This document shows positions 44,598 through 52,869 of a stretch of DNA of 64,000 bases, in pieces (the first letter of the stretch is position 1; each line of letters starts with the position of its first letter). The stretch covers positions 186,001 through 250,000 of the forward strand of contig JADIYP010000005.1 of assembly GCA_016705235.1 (NCBI GenBank). The letters are read 5' to 3'. Source of the DNA: Candidatus Leptovillus affinis (GTDB lineage: Bacteria; Chloroflexota; Anaerolineae; Promineifilales; Promineifilaceae). The notes beneath the pieces are model-generated. The model had not been told where the DNA came from, ran no database searches, and worked only from the letters and a program-made list of their open reading frames with translations. Both the position numbers and the translations under genes were made by a program.

Positions 44598-47007
44598 GTC
44601 GCCCCACCAGAGAATCGCCAGAGATTACTGAAACACTCGGCCCCAGAGATGCCAGAGATGCACGGTCGCCCCACCAGAGAATCGCCAGAGATTACTGAAA
44701 CACTTCTGCCCGGCAGCCATTGCCATGTGCTGTAGCGGACGGTCGCCCCACCAGAGAATCGCCAGAGATTACTGAAACACAACATGAGGCTTACGGCCGT
44801 CAGCTTTCGCTGACATTGGTCGCCCCACCAGAGAATCGCCAGAGATTACTGAAACGCCGTCCGGGTGGCCCCCCAGAGAATCGCCAGAGATTACTGGAAT
44901 TGCGGACTCCTGTGAGTTCCCTGCGGTCGCCCCACCAGAGAATCGCCAGAGATTACTGAAACATCTCCCCAGACGCTCGAATAGTTTCCCTGACCAGGGT
45001 CGCCCCACCAGAGAATCGCCAGAGATTACTGAAAACCCCGGGGGGTGAGCGGGGGGAGGGCGCGGGGGGTCGCCCCACCAGAGAATCGCCAGAGATTACT
45101 GAAACACGCGAATCGGCGACCAGCCGCCGACCATCGGGTCGCCCCACCAGAGAATCGCCAGAGATTACTCACACGCGCGGGGCGAGGGTCGCCCCACCAG
45201 AGAATCGCCAGAGATTACTGAAACTACTTTGGTTTTTCTTCTTGCTTTGGTTGCAGGTCGCCCCACCAGAGAATCGCCAGAGATTACTGAAGGGGACCAG
45301 AGAATCGCCAGAGATTACTGAAACTGGTGGGTGATGATTGTTGTGTTCATCTCCATGGGCTGGTCGCCCCACCAGAGAATCGCCAGAGATTACTGAAACA
45401 CCTGGCAGCCATCGCTTATCGTGTCTGGTTTGGGTCGCCCCACCAGAGAATCGCCAGAGATTACTGAAACAGACAAAACCCAGGGCCTGTCGCCCCACCA
45501 GAGAATGCCAGAGATACGAAAACAAGGTCGCCGCCCCACCAGAGAATCGCCAGAGATTACTGAAACACCGCCTGGCAGCCATCGTGCGCGGCGGGTCGCC
45601 CCACCAGAGAATCGCCAGAGATTACTGAAACGACGTCATACGCTGGAACGACAAAGGCAAATTGTAGGTCGCCCCACCAGAGAATCGCCAGAGATTACTG
45701 AAACAGTGTAGTCTAGTGTCGGCCAGCTTTTGCGCGTCGGTCGCCCCACCAGAGAATCGCCAGAGATTACTGAAAACGGATTGCAGCATGCGGCACGCAC
45801 CGTTCCCGCTGGGTCGCCCCACCAGAGAATCGCCAGAGATTACTGAAACGCTGACCACGCACTTTGCGCCGATATCGTCGAGGTCGCCCCACCAGAGAAT
45901 CGCCAGAGATTACTGAAACGCCGGCGGGGTGGGTTGGCTGGGCTGCGCTTAGAAGGTCGCCCCACCAGAGAATCGCCAGAGATTACTGAAACTGGAGCTT
46001 AATTTTATATCGGCCGGCCAGCCGTTGGGTCGCCCCACCAGAGAATCGCCAGAGATTACTGAAACTCTGGAGGTCGCCTCCCGGCCACAGAGCAAAGGAG
46101 GAGGTCGCCCCACCAGAGAATCGCCAGAGATTACTGAAACACAATAAGAGGGGCGACTGGCAATTTTACGTGCCGCGTCGCCCCACCAGAGAATCGCCAG
46201 AGATTACTGAAACCGACTTTGACGGCATCCATTTTGACGGCTCGCCAAGGTCGCCCCACCAGAGAATCGCCAGAGATTACTGAAACGTAACCGAAGCCAT
46301 AGAAACCAACACACCCAGAAGTCGCCCCACCAGAGAATCGCCAGAGATTACTGAAACAGATAACGTCAGGCATGTGGCAGGCCGGGCACCAGGTCGCCCC
46401 ACCAGAGAATCGCCAGAGATTACTGAAACAGAATCATAGCGCCGCAGCCGCCCAGCAGCATGGCCGTCGCCCCACCAGAGAATCGCCAGAGATTACTGAA
46501 ACATTTGGTCTTAATCGTTTTGGCGAACTGGCCAAAGTCGCCCCACCAGAGAATCGCCAGAGATTACTGAAACACCAGTGGCAAGGGTACGATCTTTGGC
46601 TGGTCGATACGTCGCCCCACCAGAGAATCGCCAGAGATTACTGAAACGGCACGCCCGGCCCCATTGGTGGAGCTGGTAGCACAGTCGCCCCACCAGAGAA
46701 TCGCCAGAGATTACTGAAACACGAAAATCTACTGCTCTAAATCGTGCCGAGTTGCTATAGTCGCCCCACCAGAGAATCGCCAGAGATTACTGAAACATGT
46801 GTGGCTTAAATACAGCCTAGGGTCTGTCCATTGTCGCCCCACCAGAGAATCGCCAGAGATTACTGAAACGTTACACTCCCCATCGCCCACCATCGTTAAC
46901 GAAAGTCGCCCCACCAGAGAATCGCCAGAGATTACTGAAACCGCAGCTTGCAACCGACCTTGACGAACTGGCAACAGTCGCCCCACCAGAGAATCGCCAG
47001 AGATTAC
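44598..47007 (+). CRISPR. CRISPR array, about 36 repeats of 37 nt, type I
   Basis: The repeat begins GTCGCCCCACCAGAG and ends GAGATTACTGAAAC (37 nt), and contains two CCAGAGA units. By hand I count 36 repeats. Spacers after 45595 are mostly 33-39 nt. The segment 44856-45594 is irregular, with gaps of 9, 25, 13, ~2, 18 and 3 nt and truncated or mutated repeats at 44865, 45138, 45296, 45489 and 45527. The last repeat (46977) loses its 3' end (ATTACAGTG), so that is the distal end. The first spacer (44635-44664) itself resembles a decayed repeat. Orientation: leader at the cas6 side. Confidence 0.97.
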
Positions 47008-47275
47008 AGTGTTTGATATCGAACGAAACAGTTTGCCCAAATTCTTCTGGCAACCATGCCCGCAGGCGCTGCACTTGACCATCGAGAAGATTCTGCAACG
47101 CTTCATTCGGCAAATCGGCCAGAACACGGCTGAAATGTCGGGAAGTCGGCAAGCTGGATTGGACGTCAGAGCCAAAGGGATGGCGCCCATCCGGGATGAG
47201 CGGAAAGCCAGCCGCCCAAACCAGGGTTGGATAGGCAGCCAGGAAGCGGCGTAACTGCGTCTTGGCGTTAATTAT
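47008..47275 (-). pseudogene. Transposase remnant fused to the array end
   Basis: On the minus strand a reading frame without start gives AKTQLRRFLAAYPTLVWAAG, PFGSDVQSSLPTSRHFSRVL, and ends ...GQTVSFDIKH at the last CRISPR repeat. It reads like the N-terminal half of a DDE transposase, with SFDIKH as the first catalytic Asp region. Both ends are missing. The family is not certain. Confidence 0.5.
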
Positions 47276-47304
47276 TGCTCTTTATCAGTCCAACCTGCTA
47301 CAAT
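47275..47304 (+). promoter_or_regulatory. Possible promoter of the first LuxR gene
   Basis: TTGCTC, 18 bp, TACAAT, about 140 bp before the start codon. Only a moderate fit. Confidence 0.4.
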
Positions 47305-47444
47305 GATCCCTGTCCTGGGGGGTCAACGGTGGCAGATATTCGGTATCCCCAGACACAAATTTCAAACGGAACCGCTCCATAAATTCTTACTTCGTCAGGT
47401 TTTGCCACTTTTTTAATTCTGGAAATGTGTTGTTTACTTGACCT

Positions 47445-50183
47445 ATGCCCACTCCAATTTTAGCCACCAAACTCTATATCCCCCCACCTCGTCCCAGCAT
47501 TGTCCCGCGCCCCCGCCTGATCAATCGGCTGAACACCGGGCTGGCAATGGGTGGCAAACTGACGCTCATCTCCGCTTCTGCCGGCTTTGGCAAGACCACC
47601 CTGGTCGGCGAATGGATTGCCCATTGTGATAAGAAAGTGGCCTGGCTGTCGCTAGATGAAGGGGACAGCGATCCGATGCGCTTCATCACTTACCTGGTAA
47701 CAGCCTTACAGACTGTCAAGGCGGGATTTGGCGAAGGGCTGTTGACGGTACTCCAATCCCCTCAGCCGCCGCAAGCCGAAACCATTTTGACCACCTTGCT
47801 CAACGAAATTTCCGTCATCCCCGATCATTTTCTCCTCATCCTCGATGATTACCACGAGATCGATTCTCAACCAGTAAACCAATCCCTGACCTTCCTCGTC
47901 GAACACCAGCCGCCACAGATGCACCTGGTCATCCTCACCCGTGAAGATCCACCGCTACACCTATCCCGGTTACGCGCTCGTGGCCAACTGACTGAGTTAC
48001 GCGCCGCCGATTTGCGTTTCACCCCCGCCGAGGCCGCTGAATTTCTCAACCTGATGATGGGACTAAATCTCTCCGTAGAAGACATCGCTGCATTGGAAAC
48101 TCGTACCGAAGGTTGGATCGCCGGCCTACAATTGGCTGCGCTTTCCATGCAGGGTAACAAGGATGTCTCCGGGTTCATTCGAGAATTCGCCGGAAACCAC
48201 CGGTACATTGTGGACTATCTGGTCGAAGAGGTTTTGCAAAATCAGCCCGAACCTATCCGCAGATTCCTACTCCAAACTGCCATTCTCGACCGGTTGAATG
48301 GGTCGCTGTGTGATGCCGTCACCGGCAAAGAGGAAGGTGGCGCACGCTTGGAAGCCTTGCAACGAGGCAACTTCTTTATCATTCCGCTGGATGACAAGCG
48401 CAACTGGTATCGCTATCACCATTTTTTTGCCGATGTTCTTCGGATGCACTTAATGGTGGAGCAACCGGCTGAGGTCGCTGCCCTACACCAACGAGCGAGC
48501 GAGTGGTACGAGCACAATGGTTCACCGGACAATGCGATCCGCCATGCGCTGGCCGCCGAGGATTTCGTGCGATCTGCGAACCTGATCGAGTTGACCATAC
48601 CCGCCATGAACATTAGCCGGCAGTTTGCCACGATGCTAGGCTGGCTAAAGGCACTACCCGACGAACTTGTCCACGTCAGTCCTGTACTCAGTACTGAGTA
48701 TGCCTTGGCGGCAATGTCTTGTGGCGAGAACGAGGACGTAGAATCCCGACTGCGGGATGCAGAACGGTGGTTACATAAGACAGCCGACACACGCGAACAA
48801 CTGGAATCTCAGGGTGCGGGGATGGTCGTGGTGAACAAAGAGGAATTTCGCCGCGTGCCGGGATTGATCGCCCTTATCCGTGCCGGCCAAGCCCTGGCTC
48901 GGGGTGATATGCCTGAGACCGTAAAAAACGCTCGGCGGGTACTCGATCTCGCGCCTGAGAATGACTATTTGATGCTGGGTGGGGCAGCCTCGCAATTGGG
49001 ACTCGCCGCGTGGACGAGCGGGGATCTCGACGACGCCCGCCGGATGAGTGCCGATGGCATGGCGAATATTCGGCTAGCCGGGTACATCTCTCCCGCCATC
49101 GGCGGCGCCATTGTCCTGGCGGATATACAGATTGCGCAAGGCTGTCTTCAGGAGGCAATGACCACCTATGAGCGGGGATTGCAGTGGGCGACGAAGCCGG
49201 GTGCGCCAGTGCTGCAAGGCGCGGCGGATATGCACGTGGGCATGAGTACCCTTCACCGTGAGTTTAACGATCTGAAAACTGCCACGCAGCACCTGCATAC
49301 AAGCCAGACTTTGGGAGAGCTTGCCGGTTTACCGCAAAACCCATATCGTTGGTGTGCGGCGATGGCCCGCATATGGGAGGCTCAAGGCGATCTGGATGGC
49401 GCGCTCGACCTGCTCGACCAGGCCGAGCGTTTATACAATAGTAACTTTTCCCCGAATGTGCGTCCGATCGCGACACGGAAGACACGGGTGTGGACAGCCC
49501 AGGGCCGGTTGGGCGAAGCTCTGGGTTGGGCACGGCAGCAAGGACTGTCTGTTGAAAACGAACTTCACTACCTGCGCGAGTTCGATCACATCACCCTGGT
49601 CAGGGTACTGCTGGCCTGTTATCAGCAAGACATCGAAGATATTTCCATTGTTGAAGTAGTGGGCCTATTGGAGCGTCTGCTAAAACATGCGGAAGAGGGC
49701 AGGAGGAAGGGCAGTGCGATTGAAATTCTGACATTGCAAGCACTTGCTTATCATGCTCAAGGCGATCTCGCTGCTGCTCTCTTCTCATTACAGCGTGCGC
49801 TTATGCTGGCCGAGCCAGAAGGCTACGTCCGCATGTTCCTTGACGAAGGCTCAAGCATGAGGCAACTGCTTCACGAAGCTTCCGTGCGTGAAATCATGCC
49901 AGATTACACGGACAAGCTATTGGCAGCATTTGAAGCTGAGAAACAGAAAGGCGGCGACAAACCTTCTCTACCCCATGCCCAGCCCCTTATTGACCCATTG
50001 AGCCAACGCGAGTTAGAAATCCTGAAGTTGATTGCCCAGGGACTCTCCAATCGTGCGATTGGCAAGCGGCTGTTCCTCGCTCTGGACACAATCAAAGGGC
50101 ATAACCGCAAAATTTTTGACAAACTGCAAGTCCAAAGCCGTACCGAAGCCATCGCCCGTGCCCGCGAGCTTGGTTTGTTGTAA
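47445..50183 (+). CDS. LuxR-family ATP-dependent (MalT/LAL-like) regulator 1
   Basis: 912 residues. Near the N-terminus is Walker A SASAGFGKTTLVGEWI (residue ~45), then a STAND NTPase with LLILDDYHEIDSQ and VILTREDPPLHLSRLRARGQLTELRAADLRF. A TPR-rich middle follows (~440-820). The C-terminal LuxR HTH is LSQRELEILKLIAQGLSNRAIGKRLFLALDTIKGHNRKIF. Such proteins switch on genes after binding an inducer and ATP. It heads a four- or five-gene cassette that ends with an oxidoreductase. Its first ~150 bp are almost identical in DNA to the paralogue at 52870, suggesting recent duplication or gene conversion. Confidence 0.93.
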   Translation: MPTPILATKLYIPPPRPSIVPRPRLINRLNTGLAMGGKLTLISASAGFGKTTLVGEWIAHCDKKVAWLSLDEGDSDPMRFITYLVTALQTVKAGFGEGLLTVLQSPQPPQAETILTTLLNEISVIPDHFLLILDDYHEIDSQPVNQSLTFLVEHQPPQMHLVILTREDPPLHLSRLRARGQLTELRAADLRFTPAEAAEFLNLMMGLNLSVEDIAALETRTEGWIAGLQLAALSMQGNKDVSGFIREFAGNHRYIVDYLVEEVLQNQPEPIRRFLLQTAILDRLNGSLCDAVTGKEEGGARLEALQRGNFFIIPLDDKRNWYRYHHFFADVLRMHLMVEQPAEVAALHQRASEWYEHNGSPDNAIRHALAAEDFVRSANLIELTIPAMNISRQFATMLGWLKALPDELVHVSPVLSTEYALAAMSCGENEDVESRLRDAERWLHKTADTREQLESQGAGMVVVNKEEFRRVPGLIALIRAGQALARGDMPETVKNARRVLDLAPENDYLMLGGAASQLGLAAWTSGDLDDARRMSADGMANIRLAGYISPAIGGAIVLADIQIAQGCLQEAMTTYERGLQWATKPGAPVLQGAADMHVGMSTLHREFNDLKTATQHLHTSQTLGELAGLPQNPYRWCAAMARIWEAQGDLDGALDLLDQAERLYNSNFSPNVRPIATRKTRVWTAQGRLGEALGWARQQGLSVENELHYLREFDHITLVRVLLACYQQDIEDISIVEVVGLLERLLKHAEEGRRKGSAIEILTLQALAYHAQGDLAAALFSLQRALMLAEPEGYVRMFLDEGSSMRQLLHEASVREIMPDYTDKLLAAFEAEKQKGGDKPSLPHAQPLIDPLSQRELEILKLIAQGLSNRAIGKRLFLALDTIKGHNRKIFDKLQVQSRTEAIARARELGLL

Positions 50184-50363
50184 GACTCAATTTTCCCCAA
50201 TACTTTCCCTCAATAACCAAAAACAACACCTCTAACCAACACTAAAGTGTCTGTTCGTTAACACTATGTGGGGGCTATTATCTTTGTACATTCCCGTACA
50301 AAGATCGGGACCATGAGCAAGTGGCATGTGGTGTAACGGCCGTTCCAATACAGGTACAAGGTG
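50184..50363. other. Intergenic region, one ACGGCCGT site
   Basis: No feature of strength is seen. GTACATTCCCGTACAAAG near 50276 has a GTAC...GTAC dyad. A single ACGGCCGT lies at 50336. Confidence 0.4.
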
Positions 50364-50624
50364 ATGTCAAACGAACTCAAACCCAAACCAACTCCCAATC
50401 AAACCATGATCTATCAGATCAAGATTAAGGGCCATCTAGCTCGTGAATGGACAGACTGGTTTGAGGGCCTGACCATCACGCTGGAAGAGGACGGCAATAC
50501 GCTTTTAACCGGTCCTGTACTTGACCAGGCCGCGTTGCATGGTTTGCTCAAAAAAGTACGTGATTTGGGAATGCCATTGGTCTCTGTCAGCCCAGTCCAA
50601 TTCGATGAAACTCATCCATATTAA
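50364..50624 (+). CDS. Small conserved protein of the LuxR cassette, copy 1
   Basis: 86 residues, unknown. MIYQIKIKGHLAREWTDWFEG, LTITLEEDGNTLLTGPVLDQ and ALHGLLKKVRDLGMPLVSV are shared almost word for word with the protein at 55629. The fold looks like a small alpha/beta domain. Its position after a LuxR gene in both cassettes suggests a role in the same response. The start is weakly defined. Confidence 0.75.
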   Translation: MSNELKPKPTPNQTMIYQIKIKGHLAREWTDWFEGLTITLEEDGNTLLTGPVLDQAALHGLLKKVRDLGMPLVSVSPVQFDETHPY

Positions 50625-50638
50625 ACGAGGAGATAAAA

Positions 50639-51355
50639 ATGAATTCAATCAATAAGACCGCAAGGAGAGCAGGGTTTCTATATTTCATTTACATGCTAAC
50701 TCATATCATAAGTGATGTGTGGCGCGATAGCTTTATTGTGCCTGGGGATACTGCTGCAACAGCCAATAACATCATGGCTCATGAAGGGTTGTTCACTATC
50801 ACTGCTGTAGGTGATCCACTCTCTGCTGCACTTTTCTTTTTAGCCGCCTGGGCTCTCTTTGTTTTACTCAAACCGGTTAATAAAAACCTTGCCCTCCTAT
50901 TTTTGTTATTAAACCTGGCTGGCGCCGTAATCCAGTGTGTGAGTGCAATTAATCTATTTGCTGCTCTGTTGCTTATGAATGGTCCTGATTACTTGAACGT
51001 GTTCCAGGTGGCTCAATTGCAATCTCTGGCAATGTTCTTCCTTGATTTACGCGAAAAAGGGTTTATGGTTGCCCAACTATTTTATGGCGCCTGGCTCTTT
51101 CCGCTGGGCTACTTAATCTTCAAGTCGGGCTTCCTTCCCAAAATTTTGGGTATCATACTGATGGTTCATTGTTTTACCTGGTTGTTGACCTTCTTTCAGT
51201 CTTTCCTCTTCCCAGGCTTCATGGCCATCACCTATGTAAGCTATCCACTTGGCTTCATTGCGGAATTTGGGCTTACTTTGTGGCTCTTGGTCATGGGTGC
51301 AAAAGAGCAGAAAACAGCATCAGTTGAATTTAACCACCCATCACAAGGAGAATAA
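50639..51355 (+). CDS. DUF4386-like membrane protein
   Basis: 238 residues with six or more hydrophobic segments. NKTARRAGFLYFIYMLTHIISD and LYGAWLFPLGYLIFKSGFLPKILG-like (FYGAWLFPLGYLIFKSGFLP) are typical of DUF4386. Function unknown. GAGGAG precedes ATG. It is directly followed by another membrane protein (stop TAA, next ATG at once). Confidence 0.8.
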   Translation: MNSINKTARRAGFLYFIYMLTHIISDVWRDSFIVPGDTAATANNIMAHEGLFTITAVGDPLSAALFFLAAWALFVLLKPVNKNLALLFLLLNLAGAVIQCVSAINLFAALLLMNGPDYLNVFQVAQLQSLAMFFLDLREKGFMVAQLFYGAWLFPLGYLIFKSGFLPKILGIILMVHCFTWLLTFFQSFLFPGFMAITYVSYPLGFIAEFGLTLWLLVMGAKEQKTASVEFNHPSQGE

Positions 51356-51814
51356 ATGTTAAAAAAAGGTTCAACACTCCTTTCAATATGGTGCGGCATC
51401 AACTTTATCCTTGCCTTTATCATATTATGCTACGTAATCGTTCTCAAACAGAACTCCCCGATTCTGCAAGTAGCGTCATTTTCAGAGGCTGAAATTGCGG
51501 GGCTTAGCGCCAAAGTCATCGCCGCGCTCAATTGTTTTACGATCCTGTACAATTCCTGCGCGCTGATGGTTTCCGTGCTAACGTGGCCGCTCATCCGCAA
51601 AAACCTGGTCGCCGGCGAAAGATCGGCTTTCTGGATGCTGGCTTTCGTGATTGGTTTTATCGAAGTGATGGCATTTCTCGCTTCTTCCTACATCGGGCAT
51701 GGACGCTGGCAGGTGAACGTCCTTCAGAGCATCCTTTACATTGTAGGTATTGGCTTGTGTGCATATCCCATGCTCAAGATAAACCACAGACTGCAAGGTC
51801 AAACAATAAGATAG
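51356..51814 (+). CDS. Four-TM membrane protein, unknown
   Basis: 152 residues with four hydrophobic helices (LLSIWCGINFILAFIILCY; FTILYNSCALMVSVL; FWMLAFVIGFIEVMAFLAS; ILYIVGIGLCAYPML). I do not recognise the family. It has a GGAG site before ATG and a 15-bp gap to the oxidoreductase gene. Confidence 0.7.
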   Translation: MLKKGSTLLSIWCGINFILAFIILCYVIVLKQNSPILQVASFSEAEIAGLSAKVIAALNCFTILYNSCALMVSVLTWPLIRKNLVAGERSAFWMLAFVIGFIEVMAFLASSYIGHGRWQVNVLQSILYIVGIGLCAYPMLKINHRLQGQTIR

Positions 51815-51829
51815 GAAAAGAGTACAAAC

Positions 51830-52804
51830 ATGAAAGCGATTGTCTGCACGAAATATGGTTCGCCAGATGTTCTTCAACTCCAGGAGGTGGAAAACCCTTC
51901 TCCGAAAGATGATGAAGTGTTGATCAAAATTCATGCGGCATCCATCAATTCGCGTGACTGGCGCATGATGCGAGCAAATCCGTTTTTTATCCGCCTGATG
52001 CCGGGAGGCTTTCTTCAACCCAAAAACAAGATACTCGGTGGCGATGTTGCCGGGCGGATCGAGGCGGTTGGCAGGTACGTCAAGCAATTCAAGCCAGGCG
52101 ATGAGGTTTTTGGGTACCTGCCCAGTGCAACCGGCCGTGGCACTTTTGCCGAATATGTCTGCGCCAATGAAAATGCAATCACACTGAAGCCCGCCAACCT
52201 GACATTTGAGCAGGCTGCGGCTGTACCACTAGCGGCGCTGACTGCCTTACAGGGATTACGCGACAATGGGCACATCCAATCAGGGCAAAAAGTTTTGATC
52301 AATGGCGCCTCTGGTGGTGTGGGAACGTTTGCCGTGCAGATTGCCAAAGCGTTCGGGGCGGAAGTCACAGCGGTATGCAGCACAAGGAATCTGGACATGG
52401 CGCACTCGATTGGGGCAGACCATACCATCGACTACACCAAAGAAGATTTTACCCGAAATGGTCAACAGTATGATCTGATTCTAGCTGTGAATGGGTATCA
52501 TCCGATTTCAGAGTATCTGCATGCATTAAGCCCTGAGGGAATCTATGTCGTCGCTGGCGGTTCCATGTTCCAACTCTTCCAGGCTGCGCTTCAAGGACGG
52601 AAAACTTCAAAGACAACCAGGCAGAAAACGTATGTCGTGTCGCTGGTACAAAATCAAAAAGATCTGGTCTTTATGCAAAACTTACTTGAATCCGGCAAGG
52701 TCGTGCCAGTGATCGATGGCTGTTATCCGTTGAGCAAGGCGGCTGAAGCTCTCTGGTATTTTGAGAAAGAACATGCCCAAGGGAAAGTGATCATCACGGT
52801 ATGA
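51830..52804 (+). CDS. Zinc-independent MDR oxidoreductase (quinone reductase-like) 1
   Basis: 324 residues. GroES-like domain (MKAIVCTKYGSPDVLQLQEVENP, PGDEVFGYLP) and Rossmann domain with INGASGGVGTFAVQIAKAFGAEVTAVCST. No zinc Cys ligands are present, so it is of the NADPH quinone reductase group. The end is EHAQGKVIITV. It is 60-70% similar by eye to the gene at 56328. Likely reduces reactive quinones or enones; substrate unknown. Confidence 0.9.
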   Translation: MKAIVCTKYGSPDVLQLQEVENPSPKDDEVLIKIHAASINSRDWRMMRANPFFIRLMPGGFLQPKNKILGGDVAGRIEAVGRYVKQFKPGDEVFGYLPSATGRGTFAEYVCANENAITLKPANLTFEQAAAVPLAALTALQGLRDNGHIQSGQKVLINGASGGVGTFAVQIAKAFGAEVTAVCSTRNLDMAHSIGADHTIDYTKEDFTRNGQQYDLILAVNGYHPISEYLHALSPEGIYVVAGGSMFQLFQAALQGRKTSKTTRQKTYVVSLVQNQKDLVFMQNLLESGKVVPVIDGCYPLSKAAEALWYFEKEHAQGKVIITV

Positions 52805-52869
52805 TGCGAAGGGTTTCGATCTTCGTTGGGAGGCTTTTTGAATCGTGAGGCGTGTTTTATAATGGTCCT

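Noticed and set aside
44504..46693. Several ORFs of 60-150 codons on both strands
   Set aside because: They are translations of the CRISPR repeat (VISGDSLVGRP, FSNLWRFSGGAT, RPTRESPEITET) and not genes.
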